The notes: generated by a model from the letters alone, not told the origin. DNA of 12,385 nucleotides from Bacteroidetes bacterium 4572_112 (GCA_002254285.1 NIUZ01000095.1:1-12385); one strand, 5' to 3'. Shown: positions 1 to 6,748, counted from the stretch's first letter. Translations and numbers: made by a program.

Positions 1-1
1 T

Positions 2-136
2 GTGAATACCATCGAAGAACTTAAGCAACAAGCGGTGAATAAATTTCACGGTCAAATTTGTGGCCTTCGCAAGAAAATGAAACTAGAAATTAAAAACCCT
101 ACTGTTGATCAGGTGAAAGCCTGGATTGAAGGGTAA
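2..136 (+). CDS. 3' end of an unrecognised protein (partial)
   Basis: An open frame runs in from the left edge and ends at TAA 134-136, giving 44 C-terminal residues. These are rich in Lys, Glu and Gln, look like soluble amphipathic helix, and end in KAWIEG. No motif identifies the family, so no function is proposed. That it is a real gene end is supported by the perfect hairpin terminator about 110 bases downstream on the same strand. The start and most of the gene lie outside the window. The next gene (465-1670) faces it on the opposite strand, so the two converge on that terminator. Confidence 0.55.
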   Translation: MNTIEELKQQAVNKFHGQICGLRKKMKLEIKNPTVDQVKAWIEG

Positions 137-464
137 GGTTGGTAATCAGTGATTAGTAGTAGGTAATCAGTAATTGGTGAACTGTGTTCGCAATTAACTA
201 ATTAATACAAATTTTACCAAAAAAAATTGAGTAGAACTCAAATATAAAAGGAGCTTATGAATATTTCATAAGCTCCTTTTTTGTATCTCGGGCATCCTGC
301 CCGATGATGATAGTTGCAAATATAGATTAATGCATAGAAAAACGACGGCAAGTTGCCGGTGTTACGCAAAAAGACATATATTATAATTTATGAGTCTTAA
401 AAAATTTCACCTATACCACGAAAAAATTAACCTACCTTGCTGACAGGGAATTAATCATTAACCC
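137..464. other. 328-bp gene-free stretch with terminator and small hairpins
   Basis: No coding region is supported here. Besides the terminator at 246-282 it holds a direct repeat of GGTAATCAGT (141-150 and 162-171), a hairpin TCGGGCA-tcc-TGCCCGA at 288-304 (7-bp stem, 3-base loop), and a 13-base near-palindrome CGGCAA-g-TTGCCG at 346-358. The hairpins have no U-run and look like dispersed intergenic repeat remnants, not terminators. That last reading is inference. Confidence 0.6.
246..282. terminator. Rho-independent terminator, probably bidirectional
   Basis: Positions 246-260 pair perfectly with 266-280 (15-bp stem, 5-base loop ATATT). The 3' arm runs into TTTTTT (277-282), and the 5' arm begins with AAAA, which becomes a U-run on the minus strand. 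It lies between two convergent genes and could end transcripts from both: the partial gene ending at 136 and the peptidase gene ending at 465. Confidence 0.85.
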
Positions 465-1670
465 TTAATAATTAACCATTACTTCCTTAATTCCCTCCAC
501 ACTAACAGGGTAGTCCTCCATCAAATCCAAAGGCACTTCTCCAACTACCATGTCAGTTTCTATGCGTATGCCAATTTCTTCATTTTCAATATATAAGCCA
601 GGTTCACAACTAAGTACCATGCCCGATTCAAATACGGTGTCTTTATTGCCAATATCGTGTACATCGAGGCCAATAAAGTGAGCAGTACCATGAGGGAAAT
701 ACTTTTTGAAAAGAGGATTTTCTGAATCCTGATTTTTAACTTCATCTTCTGAGAAAAGTCCAAGAGAAATCATTTCTTCTTCCATCCATTTTTCTACTTT
801 GGCATTTATTCTATTTATGGTATTGCCAGGTGTATAAAGCTTTTTAGCTTTTTCAAAAACACGGAGCACAGCATTATAATATTTTGCTTGTTTTTCGGTG
901 AATTTCCCATTTACAGGAATTGTGCGTGAACAGTCTGAGGCATAATATGCATATTCAGCACCGAAGTCTAAAAGTAGTAAATCTCCATCTTTACATTCTT
1001 TGTCGTTTTCAACATAATGGAGAATACAAGCACTTTTGCCTGATGCTACAATAGGGTCGTATGCATGGCCGTTAGCTCCTTGCTTTAAGTATTCGTATGT
1101 AATTTCAGCCTCCACTTCATATTCCATCATACCAGGTTTAAGTGTTTTCAGAACTCTATAATATGCATCCTTTGTTATGCTCACAGCTTTTTTTATTGCT
1201 TCTAGTTCCTCTTTTTGCTTTATCAATCTTAGTTCCTGCATTTGGGGATTAATGCTGATATAATTTTTGTTTGGGAATTTTGCTTTTATAGCTTCAATCC
1301 TACGTGTATTGCAGCTGCCTATATTATCAAAGGAGTTGATTTGGGCTTCTTCTAAAAAGTATATATTATCAGCAGAATTTATTTGCTTTTCTATTTCAGA
1401 ATCCACATCAGTATTCCAATTAATGTTTTCTATGCCAGAAATGGATTTTGCTTCTTCAATAGAATGTTTTTCGCCAAACCATATTCTTTGCTTTTCGCCC
1501 ACTTGTTTAATGAATAACGACGATTTGTGATTTTTGGATTTATTGATAGCAGTTAAAATCAGTATAGTTTCTTCCTGAGATATGCCACAAAGATGATATA
1601 AGTTAGAACTTTGTCTGAACTTAAAAAATTGATCTCCATTTTTAGGGTATTCATCAGGCGAAAAAAACAA
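465..1670 (-). CDS. pepP: Aminopeptidase P-type M24 metallopeptidase, N-terminus severed by a frameshift
   Basis: Xaa-Pro aminopeptidases remove an N-terminal residue that precedes proline, using two metal ions in a pita-bread fold. In this 401-residue frame the metal ligands are visible: Asp235 and Asp246 (11 apart, as in the family), His331 in HGTAHFIGLDVH, Glu356 in SCEPGLY and Glu371 in GIRIETD. His218 and His338 are further conserved active-site-region histidines. The N-terminal AMP_N-like part contains FRQSSNLYHLCGISQEETIL, typical of Bacteroidota members. The frame opens only at a TTG (1668-1670) with a stop just upstream, because a perfect 56-bp tandem duplication (1618-1731) breaks the reading frame. 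Removing one copy restores an ATG-started gene from 1810 with 429 codons before the stop. The catalytic part is intact, so the product may be made at low level from TTG, may be non-functional, or the duplication may be reversible. Confidence 0.85.
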   Translation of the reverse strand: MFFSPDEYPKNGDQFFKFRQSSNLYHLCGISQEETILILTAINKSKNHKSSLFIKQVGEKQRIWFGEKHSIEEAKSISGIENINWNTDVDSEIEKQINSADNIYFLEEAQINSFDNIGSCNTRRIEAIKAKFPNKNYISINPQMQELRLIKQKEELEAIKKAVSITKDAYYRVLKTLKPGMMEYEVEAEITYEYLKQGANGHAYDPIVASGKSACILHYVENDKECKDGDLLLLDFGAEYAYYASDCSRTIPVNGKFTEKQAKYYNAVLRVFEKAKKLYTPGNTINRINAKVEKWMEEEMISLGLFSEDEVKNQDSENPLFKKYFPHGTAHFIGLDVHDIGNKDTVFESGMVLSCEPGLYIENEEIGIRIETDMVVGEVPLDLMEDYPVSVEGIKEVMVNY

Positions 1671-1810
1671 AGCAACTTAAAAAATTGATCTCCATTTTTA
1701 GGGTATTCATCAGGCGAAAAAAACAAAGCAATACTATTGGGTAATAAGTTGGAAATGAGTTTGATGCGATTATTTATATAAAAGCTTTTATTAAGAAGAT
1801 TATACCTCAT
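1559..1810 (-). pseudogene. Displaced N-terminal piece of the aminopeptidase P gene
   Basis: From ATG at 1808-1810 the frame encodes about 45 residues that fit the start of a Bacteroidota aminopeptidase P (MRYNLLNKSF... ALFFSPDEYPKNGDQFFK). It then passes from the second to the first copy of the 56-bp repeat and goes out of frame, ending at 1559 after 83 residues. The residues after the junction (LLCFFRLMN...) are an out-of-frame reading of the duplicate. This is therefore the natural start of the gene at 465-1670 and not a separate gene. No clear Shine-Dalgarno sequence precedes the ATG, which is usual in this phylum. Confidence 0.8.
1618..1731. repeat. Perfect 56-bp tandem duplication inside the peptidase gene
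   Basis: Positions 1619-1674 are repeated exactly at 1675-1730. With period 56 the match runs from 1618 to 1731, leaving 2 bases of junction ambiguity. Since 56 is not a multiple of 3, the second copy shifts the frame of the gene on the minus strand. There is no divergence between the copies, so the duplication is recent, under conversion, or a sequence/assembly error. Confidence 0.97.
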
Positions 1811-1915
1811 GTTTAATTTATTTAGAAACGTTTTAATACTTATTTGACTAAAATAGATTAAAATATTAGTGCAATTTTTTATTTTTTATATAACAAAGAA
1901 ACTATTATTACAATT

Positions 1916-1969
1916 CATTATTAGGTGACTAATAATGACGAAATTAACATTATAAATTTTATACGTTTA
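1916..1969 (+). promoter_or_regulatory. Putative promoter/operator region of sdhCAB
   Basis: A perfect 9-bp inverted repeat, CATTATTAG-gtga-CTAATAATG (1916-1937), lies about 46 bases before the sdhC start. A weak match to the Bacteroidota -7 element TAnnTTTG is TACGTTTA at 1962-1969 (7 of 8 positions); no TTG was found at the proper -33 distance. The dyad sits just upstream of this promoter candidate, where an activator or repressor could bind. The region is shared with the divergent peptidase gene. The role is inferred from position. Confidence 0.4.
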
Positions 1970-1983
1970 ACAATCAACACACT

Positions 1984-2664
1984 ATGAGTAATTCACTATT
2001 GAAGTACGCATCAATTACGCAAAAGATTAGCATGTCTCTTTTAGGCTTGTTTCTCGCCTCATTCTTATTGGTGCACCTTACGATCAATCTCATGCTAATG
2101 CTTCCTGATGGCGGGGAATCTTTTAGAGCAGCAGCTGAGTTTATGGGTACTAACCCTTTTATTATGGTATTTGAGTATGTGCTTTTTGCTGCTTTCTTTG
2201 TACATATTGTACTAGGAATAATCCTTTGGATGCAAAATAATCAAGCTCGTCCGGTAGCTTATGCTAAGGCTAATGTTTCTGAAACTTCATTCTTTTCGAA
2301 GTATATGATTCATACTGGAGTAATCATTATGTTGTTCTTATTCTTACATTTTGTTCACTTTTACTTTGCTAAAATAGGTTTAGTAGATGCTAGTGCAACT
2401 TATATGTTCGAAGGTCATGAGCATCCTGATTTTTACACTATGGCAATAGAGTTGCTTAAGCAGCCTCTTTATGCAGTTATTTACATTCTATCTTTCTTAG
2501 CATTAGGTTTTCACCTAAATCATGCTATTCAGTCTGGTTTCCAGTCTTTAGGATTAGAGCATAGTAAATATACTCCAGCTATTAAGTCTATCAGTACAAT
2601 TTTTGCTTTGATAGTAGCAGTAGGTTTTTCAATTATTCCTGTTTTCTTTTTGATTCAAGGATAG
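1984..2664 (+). CDS. sdhC: Succinate dehydrogenase/fumarate reductase cytochrome b subunit
   Basis: This membrane anchor carries electrons between the quinone pool and the catalytic SdhAB dimer. The 226-residue protein has five hydrophobic segments (about 14-40, 60-83, 107-130, 158-181, 201-224), as in single-subunit di-heme cytochrome b558-type anchors. Histidines inside or at the edges of helices (His31, His74, His122/His125, His177/His180) are the candidate heme ligands. It begins at the first ATG after the intergenic region, and sdhA follows after 43 bases. No separate sdhD is present, as expected for this anchor type. Whether the enzyme mainly oxidises succinate or reduces fumarate cannot be decided from the sequence. 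Confidence 0.93.
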   Translation: MSNSLLKYASITQKISMSLLGLFLASFLLVHLTINLMLMLPDGGESFRAAAEFMGTNPFIMVFEYVLFAAFFVHIVLGIILWMQNNQARPVAYAKANVSETSFFSKYMIHTGVIIMLFLFLHFVHFYFAKIGLVDASATYMFEGHEHPDFYTMAIELLKQPLYAVIYILSFLALGFHLNHAIQSGFQSLGLEHSKYTPAIKSISTIFALIVAVGFSIIPVFFLIQG

Positions 2665-2707
2665 TTTAGTTAAAATGAATTTTCATCATAATACACATAT
2701 ATAAGAT

Positions 2708-4651
2708 ATGATAAAATTAGAATCAAAAATCCCAGAGGGCAAAATGGCCGATAAGTGGACGAATTATATCGACCACGCAAAATTGGTAAACCCTTCCAAT
2801 AAACGTAAGTTAGATATTATTATCGTGGGAACAGGGCTAGCAGGTGCTTCTGCAGCTTCTTCTCTTGGCGAAATGGGATATAAGGTAAAGGTGTTTTGTT
2901 ATCAAGACAGCTCACGCCGTGCGCATAGTATTGCAGCACAGGGTGGAATTAATGCAGCAAAGAATTATCCAAATGATGGCGACAGCGTTTATCGTTTGTT
3001 TTATGATACAGTAAAAGGAGGCGATTATCGTGCTCGTGAGGCCAACGTTTATCGCTTGGCTGAGGTTAGTAATAGTATTATTGACCAAGGTGTGGCTCAA
3101 GGTATTCCTTTCGCTCGCGATTACGGTGGGTTATTAGATAATCGCTCTTTTGGTGGTGCACAGGTAAGTAGAACTTTCTACGCTCGTGGTCAAACCGGTC
3201 AGCAGTTACTTTTAGGTGCTTATTCTGCTCTAAGTCGTTCTATCAAGAATGGTCAGGTAGAATTATTTAGCCGTAGAGATATGCTTGATGTTGTTAAGAT
3301 TGATGGTCGTGCTCGTGGTATTATAGTTCGTAACCTTGTTACTGGCGAGTTAGAAAAGCATGCTGGTCACGCAGTAGTTCTTGCTACTGGTGGTTATGGT
3401 AATGTATTCTACCTTTCTACTAACGCAATGGGATCAAACGCATCTCCAGTATGGCAAGCCCACAAACGTGGTGCTGCTTTTGCGAATGCTAGTTTTGTAC
3501 AAATTCACCCAACATGTATTCCTGTTCATGGCGATTTCCAATCAAAACTTACTCTTATGAGTGAGAGTTTGAGAAATGATGGTCGTATTTGGGTTCCAAA
3601 ACATAAAAAGGATGCTGAGGCTATTCAAGCAGGTAAGCTTAAGCCAACAGCAATTAAAGAAGAAGATAGAGATTACTACTTAGAGCGTCGTTACCCTGCA
3701 TTTGGTAATTTAGTACCTCGTGATGTTGCATCGCGTGCTGCTAAGGAGCGTTGTGATGCTGGTTATGGTGTTGGACTAGGAACTGGTCTTGCTGTTTATC
3801 TTGACTTTAGCGAAGCAATTGGTCGTTTAGGAAAATCTGTTGTTGAGGCCCGTTATGGTAACCTTTTCCAGATGTATGAGAAAATCGTTGATGATAATCC
3901 ATACGAAACTCCTATGATGATTTATCCTGCTATTCACTATTCTATGGGTGGACTTTGGGTTGATTATAACCTAATGACAACTATCCCTGGTTTATATGCT
4001 ATTGGTGAGGCGAATTTCTCTGATCACGGTGCTAACCGCCTCGGTGCTTCGGCTCTAATGCAAGGTTTGGCTGATGGTTATTTCGTACTTCCTTATACTA
4101 TTGCTGATTATTTATCAGATCAAATTCACGTACCACGTTTTACTGGTGACGAAAAAGAATTTAACGAAGTATTAGGCGAAGTTAAGGGTAAAATTGACAA
4201 ATTGATGAACATAAAAGGAACTAAGTCTGTGGATTCATTCCATAAAGAACTTGGTCATATTATGTGGGAAAATGTTGGAATGGCTCGTAATGAAGAAGGT
4301 CTTAAGAAAGCCTTGACAGAGATTCCAAAGTTACGTGAGGAGTTCTGGAAAGATGTGAAAATTCCTGGTGATACAGCAGAATACAATACTGAACTTGAGA
4401 AAGCTGGCCGTGTGGCTGATTTCCTTGAGCTTGGTGAGTTGATGGCTCGCGATGCATTGAATCGTACTGAAAGCTGTGGTGGTCACTTCCGCGAGGAAAG
4501 CGCTACAGAAGAAGGCGAAGCTAAACGCGATGATGTGAACTTTGCTTATGTTGCTGCTTGGGAATATAAAGGAGAGAATGTAGCTCAAGAATTACATAAA
4601 GAGAATTTAGAATTTGAAGCCATTAAGTTGGTACAACGTAACTATAAATAG
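2708..4651 (+). CDS. sdhA: Succinate dehydrogenase/fumarate reductase flavoprotein subunit
   Basis: This catalytic subunit interconverts succinate and fumarate at a covalent FAD facing the cytoplasm. The 647 residues start with the extension typical of Bacteroidota (IPEGKMADKWTNY), then the dinucleotide fold GTGLAG (41-46). His73 in RAHSIAAQGG is the expected FAD-linking residue. Substrate and catalytic signatures follow: HPT at 267-269, SESLRNDGR at 285-293, Arg338 in VPRDVASR (expected proton shuttle), HYSMGG at 410-415, and GEANFSDHGANRLG at 433-446. A later ATG at 2744 exists, but the residues before it are conserved in the family, so 2708 is preferred. The gene sits 43 bases after sdhC and 12 before sdhB in one operon. 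Gene length and motifs look intact. Confidence 0.97.
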   Translation: MIKLESKIPEGKMADKWTNYIDHAKLVNPSNKRKLDIIIVGTGLAGASAASSLGEMGYKVKVFCYQDSSRRAHSIAAQGGINAAKNYPNDGDSVYRLFYDTVKGGDYRAREANVYRLAEVSNSIIDQGVAQGIPFARDYGGLLDNRSFGGAQVSRTFYARGQTGQQLLLGAYSALSRSIKNGQVELFSRRDMLDVVKIDGRARGIIVRNLVTGELEKHAGHAVVLATGGYGNVFYLSTNAMGSNASPVWQAHKRGAAFANASFVQIHPTCIPVHGDFQSKLTLMSESLRNDGRIWVPKHKKDAEAIQAGKLKPTAIKEEDRDYYLERRYPAFGNLVPRDVASRAAKERCDAGYGVGLGTGLAVYLDFSEAIGRLGKSVVEARYGNLFQMYEKIVDDNPYETPMMIYPAIHYSMGGLWVDYNLMTTIPGLYAIGEANFSDHGANRLGASALMQGLADGYFVLPYTIADYLSDQIHVPRFTGDEKEFNEVLGEVKGKIDKLMNIKGTKSVDSFHKELGHIMWENVGMARNEEGLKKALTEIPKLREEFWKDVKIPGDTAEYNTELEKAGRVADFLELGELMARDALNRTESCGGHFREESATEEGEAKRDDVNFAYVAAWEYKGENVAQELHKENLEFEAIKLVQRNYK

Positions 4652-4663
4652 AAAGATATTATT

Positions 4664-5422
4664 ATGGATTTAACACTAAAAATATGGCGCCAAGCCAATA
4701 CCAAGGCAAAAGGTAAAATGGTTGACTATAAAGTTACTGGCGTTTCTCCAGACAGCTCTTTCTTTGAGATGTTGGATGTACTCAACCAAAGCATTATTGA
4801 AGAGGGTGGAGACCCTGTTGCTTTCGATCACGATTGTCGTGAGGGAATTTGTGGAACTTGTAGCTTATACATTAATGGACGTCCTCACGGACCTGATAGC
4901 GGTATTACTACTTGTCAGCTGCATATGCGTAAGTTCAAATCTGGCGATACAATTTATATTGAGCCATGGAGAGCTAAAGCATTCCCAATTATTAAGGATT
5001 TGATTGTAAACCGTGGTGCTTACGACGAAATTATTCAAGCAGGTGGTTATATCTCAGTAAATACTGGTGGTGTACCTGATGCTAATGCTATTCCTATTCC
5101 TAAAGTGGATTCGGATACTGCTATGGATGCTGCTTCTTGTATTGGTTGTGGAGCTTGTGTTGCAACTTGTAAAAATGCCTCAGCAATGCTATTTGTAGCT
5201 GCTAAAGTATCGCAATTTGCTCACCTTCCTCAAGGTAAGATAGAAGCTAAACGCCGTGTGCAAAATATGGTTGCTACTATGGATGAATTAGGATTCGGTA
5301 ACTGCTCTAATACTTATGCTTGTGAGCAAGAATGTCCTAAGGAAATTTCTGTTTCGCATATCGCTAAAATGAATAGAGAATTTTTTGCAGCTAAGCTTTG
5401 CGCTGATGTAAAAGATATCTAG
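4664..5422 (+). CDS. sdhB: Succinate dehydrogenase/fumarate reductase iron-sulfur subunit
   Basis: It passes electrons from the FAD of SdhA to the heme/quinone site of SdhC through three clusters. In the 252-residue protein the [2Fe-2S] ligands are Cys58, Cys63, Cys66 and Cys84 (DCREGICGTC, then TTCQLHM). The ferredoxin-like half has Cys159, Cys162, Cys165 and Cys224 for the [4Fe-4S] cluster and Cys169, Cys214 and Cys220 for the [3Fe-4S] cluster, matching family spacing. Only 12 bases separate it from sdhA, so the two are co-transcribed. There is no clear Shine-Dalgarno sequence before the ATG. A strong terminator follows 20 bases after the stop and closes the operon. Confidence 0.97.
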   Translation: MDLTLKIWRQANTKAKGKMVDYKVTGVSPDSSFFEMLDVLNQSIIEEGGDPVAFDHDCREGICGTCSLYINGRPHGPDSGITTCQLHMRKFKSGDTIYIEPWRAKAFPIIKDLIVNRGAYDEIIQAGGYISVNTGGVPDANAIPIPKVDSDTAMDAASCIGCGACVATCKNASAMLFVAAKVSQFAHLPQGKIEAKRRVQNMVATMDELGFGNCSNTYACEQECPKEISVSHIAKMNREFFAAKLCADVKDI

Positions 5423-5440
5423 TATATTTTATAAAATCAC

Positions 5441-5480
5441 AAAAGCCATCATTCTTTAATTAGAATGATGGCTTTTTTTT
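5441..5480 (+). terminator. Rho-independent terminator of sdhCAB
   Basis: Positions 5441-5455 pair perfectly with 5462-5476 (AAAAGCCATCATTCT stem, 6-base loop) and are followed by T's to 5480. Further ATCAC/GTGAT complementarity just outside could extend the stem. It begins 19 bases after the sdhB stop. Confidence 0.92.
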
Positions 5481-5493
5481 GTGATATTTTTTT

Positions 5494-5788
5494 ATGTTTG
5501 GGCTAAAGCCCGCATTATATTTGTATTTATTAGGAGGGGATAAATCCCCTGCCTAATAATACCAAATTAATACCAAAACACGCCATATAAATCGTTTATA
5601 TTTCCCTATTACTGCGTTAAAAATTATTTCCATAGCTATACTTCGACATGCTCAGTACGATACCAAATTGGTATAATATGTTAGATTCATTAATAGGGAT
5701 GGCATTCATGCCATTCGAATGAATGTTGTATCATAAAAGGGCTTTAGCCCAAAACTATTAAAAAAAATTACCAATGGCTTTAGCCATT
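5494..5788. repeat. Left composite palindromic repeat block (REP/BIME-like)
   Basis: The block is an ordered set of small palindromes. A: GGGCTAAAGCCC at 5500-5511. B: ATTAGG...CCTAAT hairpin at 5529-5557 (6+6-bp stem with one bulge). Then an insertion at 5561-5672. D: a 5675-5738 segment with GGCATTCATGCC. E: GGGCTTTAGCCC at 5739-5750, the inverse of A. F: AATGGCTTTAGCCATT at 5773-5788. The same order A-B-D-E-F recurs at 6307-6645 on the other side of the transposase gene, and A with its flanks (5494-5516) is a perfect 23-base direct repeat of 6307-6329. This is the arrangement expected of REP clusters mobilised by a neighbouring REP-associated transposase. No gene is seen in 5423-5806. Confidence 0.8.
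5561..5672. mobile_element. 112-bp miniature insertion within the left repeat block
   Basis: Comparing the left block with the right one, the right block reads straight through from element B to element D (...GCCTAATAATATGG...), while the left block carries 112 extra bases at this point. The insert is flanked on both sides by ATAAT (5556-5560 and 5673-5677), consistent with a 5-bp target duplication. Its ends are short imperfect inverted repeats (ACCAAATT and, inverted, ACCAATTT). Most of it (5555-5658) recurs at 12278-12381 with one mismatch. It encodes nothing. One caution: the ATAAT on the left is also present beside the second copy, so it could belong to the element. Confidence 0.6.
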
Positions 5789-5806
5789 AATAACAATATT
5801 CTTTGA

Positions 5807-6250
5807 TTATTTCAAATCACTCCCAATACTTTCGAACCCATAACGATCAATATATTCTTCATATTCTTGGGAAAATGTTTTTTTGCCATGATGCTGTTCT
5901 TGATTTGCAATATAATCCCTAACTGTTTGGATTTTATCATCACAAACCGCAATTGCAAAATAGTCCTCCTGCCAAGCAAATTTTGTTGGGGTTAATTTGT
6001 TTTTATTTATCCAAAATGAAGACTCACCTTTTATTAGCTGAGCAATTTTGCCAATACTCAAATCATCGTTTAATGACACCAAACAATGTACATGATCAGT
6101 ATATCCATTAATGAAATCGATATGAATATTTTTTGTTTTTGCGTTTTCTCTTATATGTTTGAAAACACTTTGGCGAATATCTTTTGTTAGAAATGGAATT
6201 CGGTTTTTTGTCGACCATACAAAATGGACATATATTTTAATGAATGACAT
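5807..6250 (-). CDS. REP-associated tyrosine transposase (IS200-like Y1 family)
   Basis: This is a 147-residue single-domain Y1 (HUH) transposase; such enzymes nick and join single-stranded DNA at hairpin-marked sites. The HUH motif is His53-Val-His55 in YTDHVHCLV, and the likely nucleophile is Tyr113 in VRDYIANQEQHH. The length (about 150) and these motifs match IS200-like/RAYT proteins. No tnpB gene is present. On both sides lie similar composite palindromic blocks (5494-5788 and 6307-6645), with simple IS200-type ends not evident. This favours a domesticated RAYT with REP substrates over a plain insertion sequence, though an IS200-like element cannot be excluded. The start is the ATG at 6248-6250, with a TATCTTTG promoter element 17 bases upstream. 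The gene looks intact. Confidence 0.85.
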   Translation of the reverse strand: MSFIKIYVHFVWSTKNRIPFLTKDIRQSVFKHIRENAKTKNIHIDFINGYTDHVHCLVSLNDDLSIGKIAQLIKGESSFWINKNKLTPTKFAWQEDYFAIAVCDDKIQTVRDYIANQEQHHGKKTFSQEYEEYIDRYGFESIGSDLK

Positions 6251-6266
6251 AGTTTTATATTTTACC

Positions 6267-6274
6267 CAAAGATA
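6267..6274 (-). promoter_or_regulatory. Putative -7 promoter element of the transposase gene
   Basis: Read on the minus strand this is TATCTTTG, a full match to the Bacteroidota -7 consensus TAnnTTTG, ending 16 bases before the ATG. No TTG is found at the usual -33 distance, so the promoter may be weak. The leader would be only about 10 bases long. Confidence 0.45.
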
Positions 6275-6306
6275 ATTATAATTTTTAAAATAGCTTGTTG
6301 TGATTC

Positions 6307-6645
6307 ATGTTTGGGCTAAAGCCCGCATTGTTTTTTATTTATTAGGCAGGGTTGTCATCCTGAGTTTATCGAAGGGAATCCCCTGCCTAATAATATGGTA
6401 GATTGAACACATTATTAGGGATGGCATTCATGCCATCCTAATGAATGCCGTGTCATAAAAATTAGGTTTGATGTATTATTGTATTCAATATATGATGTAT
6501 GAATACATTATTGTTTTAATAATATGATAAACATGGTAGATTGAACATATTAATAGGGATGGTATTTATGCCATCCAAATGAATGTCGTATCATAAACGG
6601 GCTTTAGCCCAAATCTATTTTTTAAACACCAATGGCTTTAGCCAT
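6307..6645. repeat. Right composite palindromic repeat block (REP/BIME-like)
   Basis: It repeats the A-B-D-E-F order of the left block. A: GGGCTAAAGCCC at 6313-6324. B: ATTAGGCAGG/CCTGCCTAAT at 6341-6391. D twice: 6392-6460 and 6530-6597. E: GGGCTTTAGCCC at 6599-6610. F: ATGGCTTTAGCCAT at 6632-6645. A and E with flanks form a perfect 16-base inverted repeat (6310-6325 with 6598-6613), so the block is bounded by inverted ends. In element B the loop holds an extra TGTCATCCTGAGTTTATCGA segment absent from the left copy. Between the two D copies lies a separate hairpin, TGTATTCA/TGAATACA (6480-6507). No gene is seen in 6251-6748 apart from the promoter at 6693-6723. Confidence 0.8.
6392..6597. 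repeat. Two copies of the D repeat with alternative hairpins
   Basis: Copies at 6392-6460 and 6530-6597 (a third is at 5675-5738) share a GTAGATTGAAC-like lead (TTAGATTC in the left-block copy) followed by a hairpin and TCATAAA. In the first copy, 6414-6442 folds as ATTAGGgATGGCA-ttca-TGCCATcCTAAT (a 12-bp stem apart from a one-base bulge). The same bases can instead pair as GGCATTCAT (6423-6431) with ATGAATGCC (6441-6449). The other copies keep the second pairing partly through G-T pairs. A GTAG upstream of a stem resembles the tetranucleotide of REP sequences, but its distance from the stem is larger than usual. Confidence 0.65.
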
Positions 6646-6692
6646 ATAAATAGGAATCATATTAGTAAAAACCATTAAAATGTAAAATAAAC

Positions 6693-6723
6693 TTGACAAG
6701 ATGTAAGAAATATATTACATTTG
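6693..6723 (+). promoter_or_regulatory. Bacteroidota-type promoter with overlapping dyad for the membrane protein/XRE operon
   Basis: TTG at 6693-6695 and TACATTTG at 6716-6723 are separated by 20 bases, a full match to the TTG-N19-21-TAnnTTTG promoter of this phylum. Transcription would start about 20 bases before the ATG at 6749. An inverted repeat ATGTAA (6701-6706)/TTACAT (6715-6720) lies between and over the promoter elements, and a further direct ATGTAA sits at 6680-6685. The placement suits an autorepressor; the XRE protein encoded by the second gene is the natural candidate. Binding is inferred. Confidence 0.75.
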
Positions 6724-6748
6724 CCGAAACTTATAAACGTAATAAATT

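Noticed and set aside
288..304. Hairpin TCGGGCA-tcc-TGCCCGA as a second terminator
   Set aside because: It has no T-run on either strand and follows a much stronger terminator. It is more likely a dispersed repeat remnant.
2744..4651. Alternative sdhA start at the ATG at 2744
   Set aside because: The residues between the two ATGs (including KIPEG) are typical of Bacteroidota homologues, so the upstream start at 2708 is kept.
5494..6645. Possible CRISPR array
   Set aside because: Repeats are few, differ in length, are ordered as mixed palindromic modules, and show no regular spacers or cas genes. The transposase between them gives a better explanation.
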